Source of the DNA: Bacillus sp. FJAT-29814
GTDB lineage: Bacteria; Bacillota; Bacilli; Bacillales; Cytobacillaceae
Length of the DNA: 46,699 nucleotides
Assembly (NCBI RefSeq): GCF_001510715.1
Contig: NZ_LMTJ01000018.1
Location: 1-46,699, forward strand
Reading direction: 5' to 3'
The notes under the pieces were generated by a model. That model saw only the letters and a program-made list of their open reading frames with translations, was not told the DNA's origin and made no database searches. Both the position numbers and the translations under genes were made by a program. Shown here in pieces: positions 32,099 to 40,852 of this stretch; position 1 is the stretch's first letter, and the number at the start of each line of letters is the position of its first letter.

Positions 32099-35000
32099 AT
32101 ATGGAGAATAATACAACTAACCAAAAACGGTTGAAGATTCTTAGTGAAGATGAAATAAAGATCATTTATGACAGACCAAGCTTCTCATACGAAGATCGCT
32201 GTTCTTATTTTTCTCTTTCACAGCCAGAGAAAGAGCTGCTGCACACATTGCGTTCTGTCAAGTCTAAGGCTTATTTCGTTTTACAACTGGGTTATTTCAA
32301 ATCCAAACAACTATTTTTTACATTTGACCTCTTTGAGGTAGAAGAGGATCTTCAATATATTCTGAAGGAGCATTTCAACAACAGTAAAATTGATGACTTG
32401 AGTTCAATTGATAAGTCCACTAGGTTAAAACAACAACAATTGATTCTTAAATTATTTAACTACCAAAGTTGCGGTGTTGAAGAACGGCGTAAGATGGAAG
32501 AAAAGGCTCAAAGGGCTGCAGCGTTTTGTGGTAAGCCTATTTATATCTTTCGAGAAATCATGAATTATTTGTCTGAAAACTGCATTGTTGTTCCCGGCTA
32601 TAGTTTTATGCAAGATATGACAGGACAGGCAATAACCCACGAGCAAAACCGATTAATCACATTGATGCAGGATTATCTTAAACAGGCTGATATTGGATCC
32701 TTAGATCGATTACTTGAGGACTCTTCAGGGCTGTATGAAATAACACTACTAAAACACGAACCGAAAGACTTTAGCGCCACTGAAATAAAGCTTGAAATGA
32801 ATCGTGGTAAACAAATACAGCATTTATATTACCTTGCTCAAGAACTGTTACCAAAGTTAGGTATTTCTAACGAAAGCATCAAGTACTATGCTTCATTAGT
32901 CAGTTACTACTCTGTCTATAAGCTCAAACGGCTGAATGTATGGATTGTTTATGTCTATTTGTTATGTTTTGTATCCCATCGTTATCAACGAATGCATGAC
33001 AACCTGATCAACACCCTAATATATAGCGTAAGGGGTTATGCAGATGAAGCTAAATTAGCAGCAAAAGAACGAGTTTACGAGTGCTATACAGAGAGTAATC
33101 AAGACATGAAAAAAGCAGGGGAACTGCTTAAAATATTCACTGATGATCATATTCCTGCCAATACTCCCTTTAAGGATATTCAAGACCGTGCATTTACTAT
33201 TCTGGAACGCCAGTAACTGGAATCCGTAGCGAAACAGATCACTACAAATATAAAATATGATGAAACTGCCTTCCAATGGGAACATATTGATCAGCAGGCA
33301 CGACGATTTAAACGTTATTTAAGACCTATATTTTTGCAGGTTGATTTCGTAGCTCCTTCACCGAATGATCTATTAATTAAAGCAGTGAATTTTATAAAGA
33401 CTGCTTTTAATAAGAATAAAGCGTTAGGACAATATCAATCAGATGATTTGCCAAATGGTTTTATATCCGATGGTGTGAAGCGTTATATCTATGAACAAAA
33501 AACAATTTTAGCAGATCGCTATGAATTTTTAGTCTATCGCCTCCTACGCAACCGTTTGGAAGCAGGAGATATTTTTTGTCGTGATAGTATCCGATTTCGC
33601 AGTTTTGAGGATGACCTGATCAATGATCGTCAATGGGAACAGAAAGAAATGTTGATCGCTGATACTGGCCTGACGATTTTCAACCAACCCATTCATAGTC
33701 ATTTAGTGGAGCTTGAGAAGCGATTAGAAGATCGAATTACTAAAGTTAACCAGAGTATTTCATCTGGGGAAAATGAGCATCTTCAAATCAAAAAACGGGG
33801 TTCACATACCCGATGGACATTACCTTATACTCGGGACACAGAATCTATTAATCACTCATTCTACGATACATTAAAGCAAATAGACATTAGGAGTGTCTTG
33901 CATTTTGTTCAACAGCACTGTCAATTCCTTGACTCATTTGAGCACATCTTGGGACGTTATGCCAAACAGAATAAAGACAATCGAATTCTTGTCGCCTGTC
34001 TGATTGCTTGGGGAACCAACATGGGGTTAGGGAGAATGGGGGAAATTTCTGATATTAGCTATCCGTTACTGGCTGCCACATCTGATAACTTTATCCGTCT
34101 GGAGACTTTAAAAGAAGCTAATGATTGTATTAGTAATGCAATAGCCAAACTCCCAATCTTTAAACATTATGACATTGGGGAGACGATTCATTCTAGTAGT
34201 GATGGACAGAAAGCTGAGACTCGAATCAATACCATTAATTCCCGTCATTCACCTAAATACTTTGGTCTTGGTAAAGGGATTGTTTCCTACACAATGGTAG
34301 CCAACCATATCCCTGTTAACGCCCGAATCATTGGGGCCAATGAGCATGAAAGTCATTATGTATTTGATATTTTATTTAACAACACAACTGATATTCAGCC
34401 TGATGTGCATTCCACGGATACACATGGAACCAACGAAGTGAATTTTGCTATTCTTCACTTTTTTGGCTATCAGTTTGCGCCATGCTACAAGGATATTCAC
34501 GATAAGGTCAACAAATCTCTTTACGGATTCAAACATCCAAGCCAATATGGAGATAAACTGATCAAGCCAGTCCGAAAGATAAATACGAATCTTATTATAG
34601 AAGAGTGGGAAAATATTCAACGAATTATGCTATCCCTTGCAGTTAAAACAACCACACAAAGCATTATTATTGGTAAGCTAAGTGCTTATGCACGGAAGAA
34701 CAAAACCAAACGTGCTTTATGGGAGTACGATAACATCATAAGAAGTCTATATATTTTGAATTATATTGATTCTCCACCTTTACGACGGAATGTGCAAAAG
34801 GCATTAAATCGGGGGGAAAGTTATCATAAATTACGCAAAGCAGTATCCTTTGCTAATTTTGGAAAATTACGTTTCAAAAATGAAAATGACCAACATATCT
34901 GGGGCGAATGCAGTCGATTACTCTCCAATTGCATTATTTATTATAATGCCAGTATTTTATCTAATATGTTGGCTTACAGAGAAACAAAGGGACTGGATTC

Positions 35001-35148
35001 GGATGTTATGAAGCAAATATCCCCAGTTGCGTGGCAACATATTAACTTCTATGGAAGGTACGAGTTTAATATTCAACAAGAGCCTGTTGATATGGATGCA
35101 ATCATTCAAGAATTAGCACAATTAAACGTAATATCAGAAACAGAGTAA
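32095..35148 (+). pseudogene. tnpA: Tn3-family transposase TnpA with one in-frame stop
   Basis: The full frame would give 1017 aa, the normal Tn3 size. The N-terminal DUF4158 region (SYEDRCSYFSLSQPE) is followed by the transposase domain. Catalytic positions are the Asp in SSDGQKAE, the Asp in STDTHGTNEVNFA and the Glu in NRGESYHKLRKAV. A TAA at 33214-33216 (after FTILERQ, before LESVAKQ) splits it into 373 and about 640 codons in the same frame. A single C-to-T change of CAA would explain it. Everything else reads cleanly, so the inactivation is recent or a sequencing error. Confidence 0.9.
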
Positions 35149-35157
35149 GCAATGTTT

Positions 35158-35195
35158 AAGGAGAACTTCCCTAATCTTTAAGTGAAGTTCTCCTT
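35158..35195. terminator. Terminator of tnpA overlapping the right inverted repeat
   Basis: AAGGAGAACTTC (35158-35169) pairs perfectly with GAAGTTCTCCTT (35184-35195). Its right arm reaches into the inner end of the terminal inverted repeat. Confidence 0.75.
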
Positions 35196-35230
35196 ATTCC
35201 ACCTTTTCGGGGGGATGGGCAAAAACACCC
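35192..35230 (-). repeat. Right terminal inverted repeat of the transposon
   Basis: The reverse complement begins GGGTGTTTTTGCCC and equals the left repeat except at position 34. It is followed by the duplicated target ATGTT. Confidence 0.93.
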
Positions 35231-35235
35231 ATGTT
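35231..35235. repeat. Target-site duplication ATGTT, right
   Basis: Same five bases as 23756-23760, bordering the right inverted repeat. Confidence 0.92.
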
Positions 35236-35514
35236 CTTTTCTAAATAGGATTCAAGGCTACTAAAGGCTTTTATGGCCTCATCACCGCTTGGTGTTTTTT
35301 CTACCAAAACCGTAGGTGCTCCCATCATACCTGAAGGGACAATCATAGCATCATCCGGTACCTCATCAACCGAAATAAGCTTGATTGGACCATATTCTTC
35401 TATGGCTTGTAAGGCCATCAACTTTCCAATGTACGGATCCCCTCCGCCTCCAGTACCTAGTAATGCCGCTCCTACAGCGATATCTTCGATTTCTTGCTTT
35501 CCAATTAGTCTCAA
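35231..35514 (-). pseudogene. DUF917 protein copy 1, 5' part (interrupted by the transposon)
   Basis: This encodes the first roughly 95 residues, RLIGKQEIEDIAVGAALLGTGGGGDPYIGKL with the Gly-rich DUF917 motif, up to SYLEKN at the insertion point. TTG 35514 is the better start: AGGAG lies seven bases upstream, while ATG 35520 is only one base from it. It follows the permease gene in the sigma-54 operon. The rest of the gene is at 22942-23760. An apparent continuation FAHPPEKVE is read from the transposon inverted repeat. Confidence 0.9.
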
Positions 35515-35558
35515 ATCCATTCTCCTTTCAAATAACAATCTTTTATTTTGATAATCCT

Positions 35559-36902
35559 TTATCCTACAATCCCTTCTTGGGCATCTTCTTCAATCATTTT
35601 TACCCCAAGAAGTGGCTTTTCTACTCCATAATATAAAATGATATATAATAGAATAGAACCTACTATACTCGTAATGGCGGCCATAGGTAAAAGTCCAAAT
35701 TGCGTTAATAATCCAATCGAAACAGCTGAAATTAGTCCAGCAAGTCCTTTTGTTTCAACCTTCTTACCGCCTTTTTCAATCACATAATAATGGCCTATTA
35801 AAACACCGGCCATTGGTACTAACCATGCTCCCAATGCACCAACAAATCCAAGTATGGCACCAATTGCTCCTGACCCAACAAATGCTAGAACAACTCCAAT
35901 AATTGCTGGAACTAGTGTTCCTTGTTTTCTGGTTAATCGAGGGATTCTTTTATTTTTTTCATGCAAGGTGGTAAAAATAGTCGATAAAGCTAAACCGCTT
36001 GAAAATGCATTCACATCGTTTGTAGTCCATTGGGCAAGGAATAGTCCGATGACAGCAAAAATACTAAATGCCACCCCAAATTGTGAAAATACAGTCCAAT
36101 AGGATCCGCCTTCAGCCGCACCAACGACTACGCCCCAAATAGGGATGAAAGTTGAAGCTATATAGCCAATTACCATGGCCTTGATTAAACCACTTCTGCT
36201 ACTAATAAATCTTGAAACATCAGGCATAAATGCTGAAAACCCTGCGTATAATGCAACTCCTAAAAACATAACAGATGTAAAGCTTACTTCATCGTTCTGA
36301 ATCGTCATAATGGCAGGAAGTCCACCAGGATACTTATTAACCGAAAAGATAAAGGATAAGATCAATACAGCTGAAAAAATAGGAACGGATATCCAGCTAA
36401 TTAGCTTCATTTGGCTAATTCCTCGATAGGATGTAAACATCATCAGTGAACACAGTGCCGCAGCCACTAAACCTCTTTTTAAATCGAATCCCTCATTAAA
36501 GGAAATGCCTAATATAGACATTCCAATTCTGGCAATCGCATCTGCTTGCACCCCAATAAATGCGCCTGCAATTAGAAACACAATAAATACGGGTACAATT
36601 TTTCCATATTTAGAAAAAGGTCGATCACATAACACCGGGGTCGCTAATCCCTCACGTCTCCCAATCTCCCCTACCAAATAGCCAAATATCATACAAATCA
36701 CATACCCCAAGAAAAAGGCTAGTGACGCTTTCCATGGGGTTAGTTTTGTTCCAACATCTACCCCAACCCCTATTGCACCTAGTGAGGTCCACATGCCAAG
36801 AAATAACATAAGAAAACTAATCCAGTGCTGTTTTGCGCTCTCTGCTACTTTTTTGTAAACATCATCATCCATATAGGCTGTATCTTTTGCGTTTTCATTC
36901 AT
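35559..36902 (-). CDS. NCS1-type cytosine/purine/hydantoin permease
   Basis: The 447-aa protein has about twelve membrane helices and the CodB/NCS1 pattern. An N-terminal segment WISFLMLFLGMWTSLGAIGVG is followed by RPFSKYGKIVPVF, FSAFMPDVSRFISS and QWTTNDVNAFSSGLALS. Family members import cytosine, allantoin or hydantoins by cation symport. In this operon with racemase, DUF917 and HyuA-like genes, a cyclic ureide or (thio)hydantoin is the likely substrate, which is inference. ATG 36902 has AAGGTGG upstream, and the earlier in-frame codon lacks one. It is intact. Confidence 0.88.
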   Translation of the reverse strand: MNENAKDTAYMDDDVYKKVAESAKQHWISFLMLFLGMWTSLGAIGVGVDVGTKLTPWKASLAFFLGYVICMIFGYLVGEIGRREGLATPVLCDRPFSKYGKIVPVFIVFLIAGAFIGVQADAIARIGMSILGISFNEGFDLKRGLVAAALCSLMMFTSYRGISQMKLISWISVPIFSAVLILSFIFSVNKYPGGLPAIMTIQNDEVSFTSVMFLGVALYAGFSAFMPDVSRFISSRSGLIKAMVIGYIASTFIPIWGVVVGAAEGGSYWTVFSQFGVAFSIFAVIGLFLAQWTTNDVNAFSSGLALSTIFTTLHEKNKRIPRLTRKQGTLVPAIIGVVLAFVGSGAIGAILGFVGALGAWLVPMAGVLIGHYYVIEKGGKKVETKGLAGLISAVSIGLLTQFGLLPMAAITSIVGSILLYIILYYGVEKPLLGVKMIEEDAQEGIVG

Positions 36903-36948
36903 CCCCAATTTCCACCTTTCACACATAGTTTAAAAACAAATTTTCTAG

Positions 36949-37017
36949 CAAGGATTTTGCTTAGATCCAAAGATAAACTGGAAAAGCAAAATCCTTGTTG
37001 AAGATTAAAAATCTTCA
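36949..37017 (-). promoter_or_regulatory. Two hairpins between racemase and permease genes
   Basis: CAAGGATTTTGCTT (36949-36962) pairs perfectly with its complement (36984-36997), and TGAAGATT (36999-37006) pairs with AATCTTCA (37010-37017). Neither has a clear T tail on the minus strand. They may protect or process the polycistronic mRNA between genes one and two. Confidence 0.5.
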
Positions 37018-37075
37018 GTAATTTTCCTACATGTTTTCCCTTGGTGGTTTTTTAATGCTGTTAAAAAAGAGCTTA

Positions 37076-37801
37076 TTAAACACTTTTTACTCTTTGTTTT
37101 GATGGCGGAGTCATATATGTCAATCGGCTTTGTTTTACTCCCATCGCAATTAAACTTTCAAGCATTCGTGTCGCTGCAAACGCAGGATCGATCACCGGAA
37201 CATCGTAGCCGTTTTCTTTTAGGCGCGTTTGAAGCTCCGCTGCTACACCCATAAAACCAGTACAACCTAATACTAGCGCATGAGCGTTATCTAGTTCGAT
37301 AGCTTTGATCATTTCTTCATATAATGCTTTTTTCAACTTATCCTTTTCATGAATTTCTAAAACAGGAATGTTTACGTACCTGATAGAAGCTAGATTTCCA
37401 TTTACCCCTAATGTTTTACTTATGTTTTCAATCATCGGTACAACGTTCGGTAATACTGTTACAACGGAAAAGGATTTTGCTAAGGAGCTGGCAAATAACA
37501 TAGAGGATTCACATGCACCAACGACTGGAATATCCAAAACTTCTCGTGCAGGCTTCACTCCAGGATCTCCGAAGCAATCACTAATGATTCCCCCATATCC
37601 CTCTTCTTCTGCCTCGATTGCTTTTTCTAAAAAATTTGGAATACACAGCGCTTCATCATATTCGCATTCTACAGATGCAGGACCATAATCCAGGATGACA
37701 ACGCCGACTTCTGTTGTATCGGAAGCATAATGTTTAATTTCTCGCTTAATTTCTTCATTAAAAACATCCGAAGTAATTGGCATAATAACTTTGATTTTCA
37801 T
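37076..37801 (-). CDS. Aspartate/glutamate/hydantoin racemase family protein
   Basis: The 241-aa protein has both catalytic Cys regions of the Asp/Glu racemase superfamily: VVGACESSMLFA near residue 90 and LVLGCTGFMGVA near residue 180. The N-terminal KVIMPITSDVF resembles hydantoin racemases. It would interconvert D and L forms of a 5-substituted hydantoin or amino acid. The start ATG 37801 has AAGGAG. It is the first gene after the sigma-54 promoter at 37947-37930 and is intact. Confidence 0.85.
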   Translation of the reverse strand: MKIKVIMPITSDVFNEEIKREIKHYASDTTEVGVVILDYGPASVECEYDEALCIPNFLEKAIEAEEEGYGGIISDCFGDPGVKPAREVLDIPVVGACESSMLFASSLAKSFSVVTVLPNVVPMIENISKTLGVNGNLASIRYVNIPVLEIHEKDKLKKALYEEMIKAIELDNAHALVLGCTGFMGVAAELQTRLKENGYDVPVIDPAFAATRMLESLIAMGVKQSRLTYMTPPSKQRVKSV

Positions 37802-37929
37802 TTACAAGCACTCCTTTTTATTAAATAGATTGGTAAAGAGATTGTTTGAAATAGTGAAATAGAAATCACAATTAATTCCTTTGACTCACCTCCAAAATGA
37901 TTAGTAGAACTTTCTTTCGCATTAATACC

Positions 37930-37947
37930 TTGCAAGAACTGTGCCAA
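37930..37947 (-). promoter_or_regulatory. Sigma-54 (-24/-12) promoter
   Basis: The minus strand reads TTGGCACAGTTCTTGCAA, which fits the sigma-54 consensus TGGCAC-N5-TTGCA exactly. It lies about 130 bp upstream of the racemase start and just behind a terminator for the preceding operon. The nearby sigma-54 activator gene (40853-42530) is the natural regulator. Confidence 0.88.
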
Positions 37948-37952
37948 AATAG

Positions 37953-37977
37953 AAAAAAACCTCTCAATCTTGAGAGG
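37953..37977 (-). terminator. Terminator of the upstream hydantoinase-2 operon
   Basis: CCTCTCAA pairs with TTGAGAGG (37960-37977). On the minus strand seven T residues follow. It separates the copy-2 operon from the sigma-54 promoter. Confidence 0.85.
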
Positions 37978-38080
37978 TAAGGGAAAAGACTAAACAAACT
38001 ATTAGGTATAATCAGAATTTTGCGATAATGATAATCTTGAAATTCTAAGAAAAATATACTATATTATATATTTTCTCTTA

Positions 38081-38110
38081 TTTCCTCATTTTTTCTCATC
38101 TTTTCTCATT
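38081..38110 (-). promoter_or_regulatory. Three 10-bp phased repeats, candidate activator binding sites
   Basis: Three consecutive decamers of the form TTTYCTCATY (38081, 38091, 38101) repeat with helical-turn spacing, 135-180 bp upstream of the sigma-54 promoter. That is the usual distance for an enhancer bound by a sigma-54 activator. The sequence is pyrimidine-rich, so chance low complexity remains possible. Confidence 0.35.
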
Positions 38111-38130
38111 TTCTTTGTTGAGGAACCTTT

Positions 38131-39687
38131 TTATAAACTCAATTCACCAATTGCTTTGGTTCTAACCCTAAGAACTTCTCCCTGTATATAGTCGAACGGA
38201 AATTCTTCAACATAAGCTATTTGAACACTTTCAGGTTTTCCACCTTTTCTGATTACCGCATCTCTAACAGTATCAACAGCCCTGCTGACCACTTCTTCCT
38301 TCGTCAGCTCATTCAGCCAGTACACCTTGTCTATCTGTTCACTAATAGGGGCAAAGCAAGCGCCGATTGCATTACAAATATGAAATCCCGATGGTTTCCT
38401 GATCTTTTTATATTTACTAAATAGGCTGTCATGCAATAACGGACTCCCACCACCTACCAACACGATTGGCAATTCTTCGTCATTAACAATCAACCGTTCA
38501 ATCGTGCTTTTTATCTCGTTCATCACATAACTGATAACTTGTCGACATGCCTTCTCCGTAAGGGAATCAAGAAGGTTGTTCTGCTTAGCATCATGCAAGA
38601 ACGCGAACGGAAACACTTTTAAAAAACTATCAGTTACGGTCTACTTCTTTCCTCCCCATGCAATACCCTCTTTTCGAATATCACTAGCAACTGTGTTTCC
38701 AATCTCGACCATACCTTCTTTCAAAGAAATAATACTCCCTCCACCAAAAGGTAATGAAGTAACCGCAGGCATTGGGATGTGTATGCCTGTACCAAACAAG
38801 CTAGAAGAATTGACTACCTCTTTGAGATTACTTCCTTTGACCATGCCAACATCAATAGTACTTCCACCGACATCAACTGCTATAAATTCAGTATATCCAC
38901 TTATGACTGCAGCTCCGCGCATACTGTTGGCCACACCCGATCCAATCGTTAAAATAGGATAATGAATGGCTTCCTCAATGGACATTAGCGCCCCATTGTT
39001 TTGAATGAGCCAATATGGACATTGAAATGAATGCTGATGAAATATGGTTGACAAGCCTTCGAGGGCAGTCCTGATGACTTTGGAGATGATTGCATTCAAT
39101 AGGGCAGAATTTTCTCTCTCAATATACCCAATACTGCCCAGCTTGTGCGAAACTGTGACTGGGAGAGTTGGAAATTCTTCCTGAATTCGTCCTTTTAATA
39201 GCATTTCTTCTTGTTCATACAATGGAGAATACGCTCCTACTATACATACGGAGTCGATCTCACCAAGTTCAATGGCAGTAAAAAGCTCATCCAAATCAGT
39301 AGCCAAGCCCTCTGTTTCCTTTCTTCCCCTATATCCGTTTCTACTTTTTAGATAATAAATACTATGAATGTAGCTTTTAAGTGAGGCTGGCCAGTCTAAT
39401 CCTGGTTCTAGAGTTATGTCTTGTTTTGTCAATCTTATTAAGGCTGTACGGGCCAATTCCTTTTTTTTGGAATAAATTGCATTAAGAACATGTGTTGTTC
39501 CAATAAAGACCCCTTTTACTTGGTCTGGTAAAATTCCCGATTCGTTAAGAACACTGCTAATTGCAACACTCATACCTGTGAGTATATCTTCAGTAGTAAG
39601 GTGCTTGGCGGCTGCGAGTAACTGTCCTTTTTCAGACACGAGTACGACATCAGTGTTAGTACCTCCTACATCAATCCCTAGCCTCAA
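38131..39687 (-). pseudogene. Hydantoinase/oxoprolinase family protein, copy 2, with in-frame amber stop
   Basis: The frame gives 518 codons starting RLGIDVGGTNTDVVLV, with GTTHVLNAIYSKK, AVDVGGSTIDVGMV, PFGGGSIISL and VLVGGGSPLLHDSLF, the same order as copy 1. A TAG at 38641-38643 follows IAWGGKK, where relatives have Leu before TVTD (GG..LTVTD). The reading frame continues unchanged after it, so a single base change TTG to TAG is enough. The start TTG 39687 has GGAGAAGAGG and overlaps the DUF917 copy-2 gene by 17 bp. The C-terminal Gly-rich phosphate region would be lost. Confidence 0.85.
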
Positions 39688-40786
39688 AATCCTCTTCTCC
39701 TTCCACCCACTGCACCTGCCGATAGTCAGTATTTATACCAAACCTCCTAGGTCCAACAAGTTCAAGCATATCTTTCGTTCGAAGAATAGAAGGAGCAGTT
39801 ATTGCAATAACAATCACAACATCCCCTTCTTGTAGTTCTGCTGCTAGCTTTGGCAAGAATGTATGGGAATCCAGCAGCAAAATCAGGTCCGGTGTGGTAC
39901 AAACATATTCACCTTGATAAATGATAGATAAAAATTCATTTTGAAAGCTAATTTGAATTGATTTGCCATCGTGAGAGTACTTTCCGTTAATACCGCATGC
40001 TCCGACAAGCGTACCATGATTAAACCACCGCTTAATGAACGATACATATCCAATAGTGATAAGCTTAAGCTCACCGTATACTGAATTGGAAATAATTCGT
40101 TTCATATGTAGAAGCCTTTGGTCTGTTGAACCATATAATATCGTCTTGCCAAGCTCTAAAGCCAGCTTTAACGTTCCAGGTATTATGCCAGCTAATAATT
40201 GGCCGCCAGTCATACCGTAACAGGCAAGATGGACGTAGCCGCTGTTTCGCATGACGATTTCCTTAATCGTTGTGATCGTTTCAGACGGAGTTATCCATTC
40301 AACGAGTGACATACATTCCTCTCCTGTTTGTGCAGCAATTGGAAGCAATGGAATGTTATTAAGGAAATAGGTTGTCATGTCTATTTCTGGAAATGCTCTT
40401 CCCATTCCATCCCCATCAATAACCGGAAGATTGGTTTGTAACGCAATCATAAGTGGATACAACGCGTTCAATCCACCTATTTCAAGCGGGATAAGCGCAG
40501 CTGCTTTCATTCCAGACACCTGCTCATAAATGGAAAGAACCTTAACTCCTTTCCTTCCTTCTGGCAAATCCTCACTGAATAAGAGAGGCGAACCTGCCAC
40601 CGCTATAGGGACAACCCACTCATTTGCGACTTCATTTATCGTCTTGACTGTGATGGTTTCGTCTTCTTTCATTATAGAGCGCAATAAATATTCCATTGTT
40701 TTCGGATCACCACCTCCACCACAGGAAAGCATTTTAGCTCCGATTGAAATGAATGGGACGTCTGCTTTTTGGATGGACCAAGACAT
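39671..40786 (-). CDS. DUF917 protein, copy 2
   Basis: The 371-aa protein is full length. The Gly-rich motif is SCGGGGDPKTMEYLL, followed by ALIPLEIGGLNALYPLMIAL and PVIDGDGMGRAFPEIDM, the signatures shared with copy 1. CTTPDLILLLDSHT is the conserved C-terminal region. It probably acts with the HyuA-like partner on a (thio)hydantoin-like compound. The start ATG 40786 has AAAGGAGATG. It overlaps hydantoinase copy 2 downstream and follows the sigma-54 activator gene by 66 bp on the same strand. Confidence 0.85.
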   Translation of the reverse strand: MSWSIQKADVPFISIGAKMLSCGGGGDPKTMEYLLRSIMKEDETITVKTINEVANEWVVPIAVAGSPLLFSEDLPEGRKGVKVLSIYEQVSGMKAAALIPLEIGGLNALYPLMIALQTNLPVIDGDGMGRAFPEIDMTTYFLNNIPLLPIAAQTGEECMSLVEWITPSETITTIKEIVMRNSGYVHLACYGMTGGQLLAGIIPGTLKLALELGKTILYGSTDQRLLHMKRIISNSVYGELKLITIGYVSFIKRWFNHGTLVGACGINGKYSHDGKSIQISFQNEFLSIIYQGEYVCTTPDLILLLDSHTFLPKLAAELQEGDVVIVIAITAPSILRTKDMLELVGPRRFGINTDYRQVQWVEGEEDFEARD

Positions 40787-40852
40787 TTTACATCTCCTTT
40801 CTTATTACGTCTTATTATCATATGTCGGCGTTTTCACACCAATTTTATCTCG

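Larger units (their letters stand above)
23761..35230. mobile_element. Tn3-family transposon carrying a ger germinant-receptor operon, 11,470 bp
   Basis: The ends are 39-bp inverted repeats with one mismatch, starting GGGTGTTTTTGCCC, flanked by the direct repeat ATGTT. Contents from left to right are: 330 bp of non-coding DNA, gerA-gerB-gerC, a group II intron remnant with an IS3-family insertion, a GyrI-like gene, resolvase and transposase. All transposition genes lie at the right end. It sits in codon context of a DUF917 gene, which it splits. The transposase has one in-frame stop, so the element probably needs help in trans. Size and gene order are typical of Tn3-family elements with passenger genes. 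Confidence 0.92.

Noticed and set aside
37957..37985. Riboswitch upstream of the racemase operon
   Set aside because: Only a simple terminator hairpin and the sigma-54 promoter are present. No conserved aptamer was recognised, and the hairpin lies before the promoter.
38641..38643. Pyrrolysine or other recoding at the TAG codon
   Set aside because: Homologues have Leu there, and no recoding structure or pyrrolysine context is visible. A simple nonsense mutation is enough.
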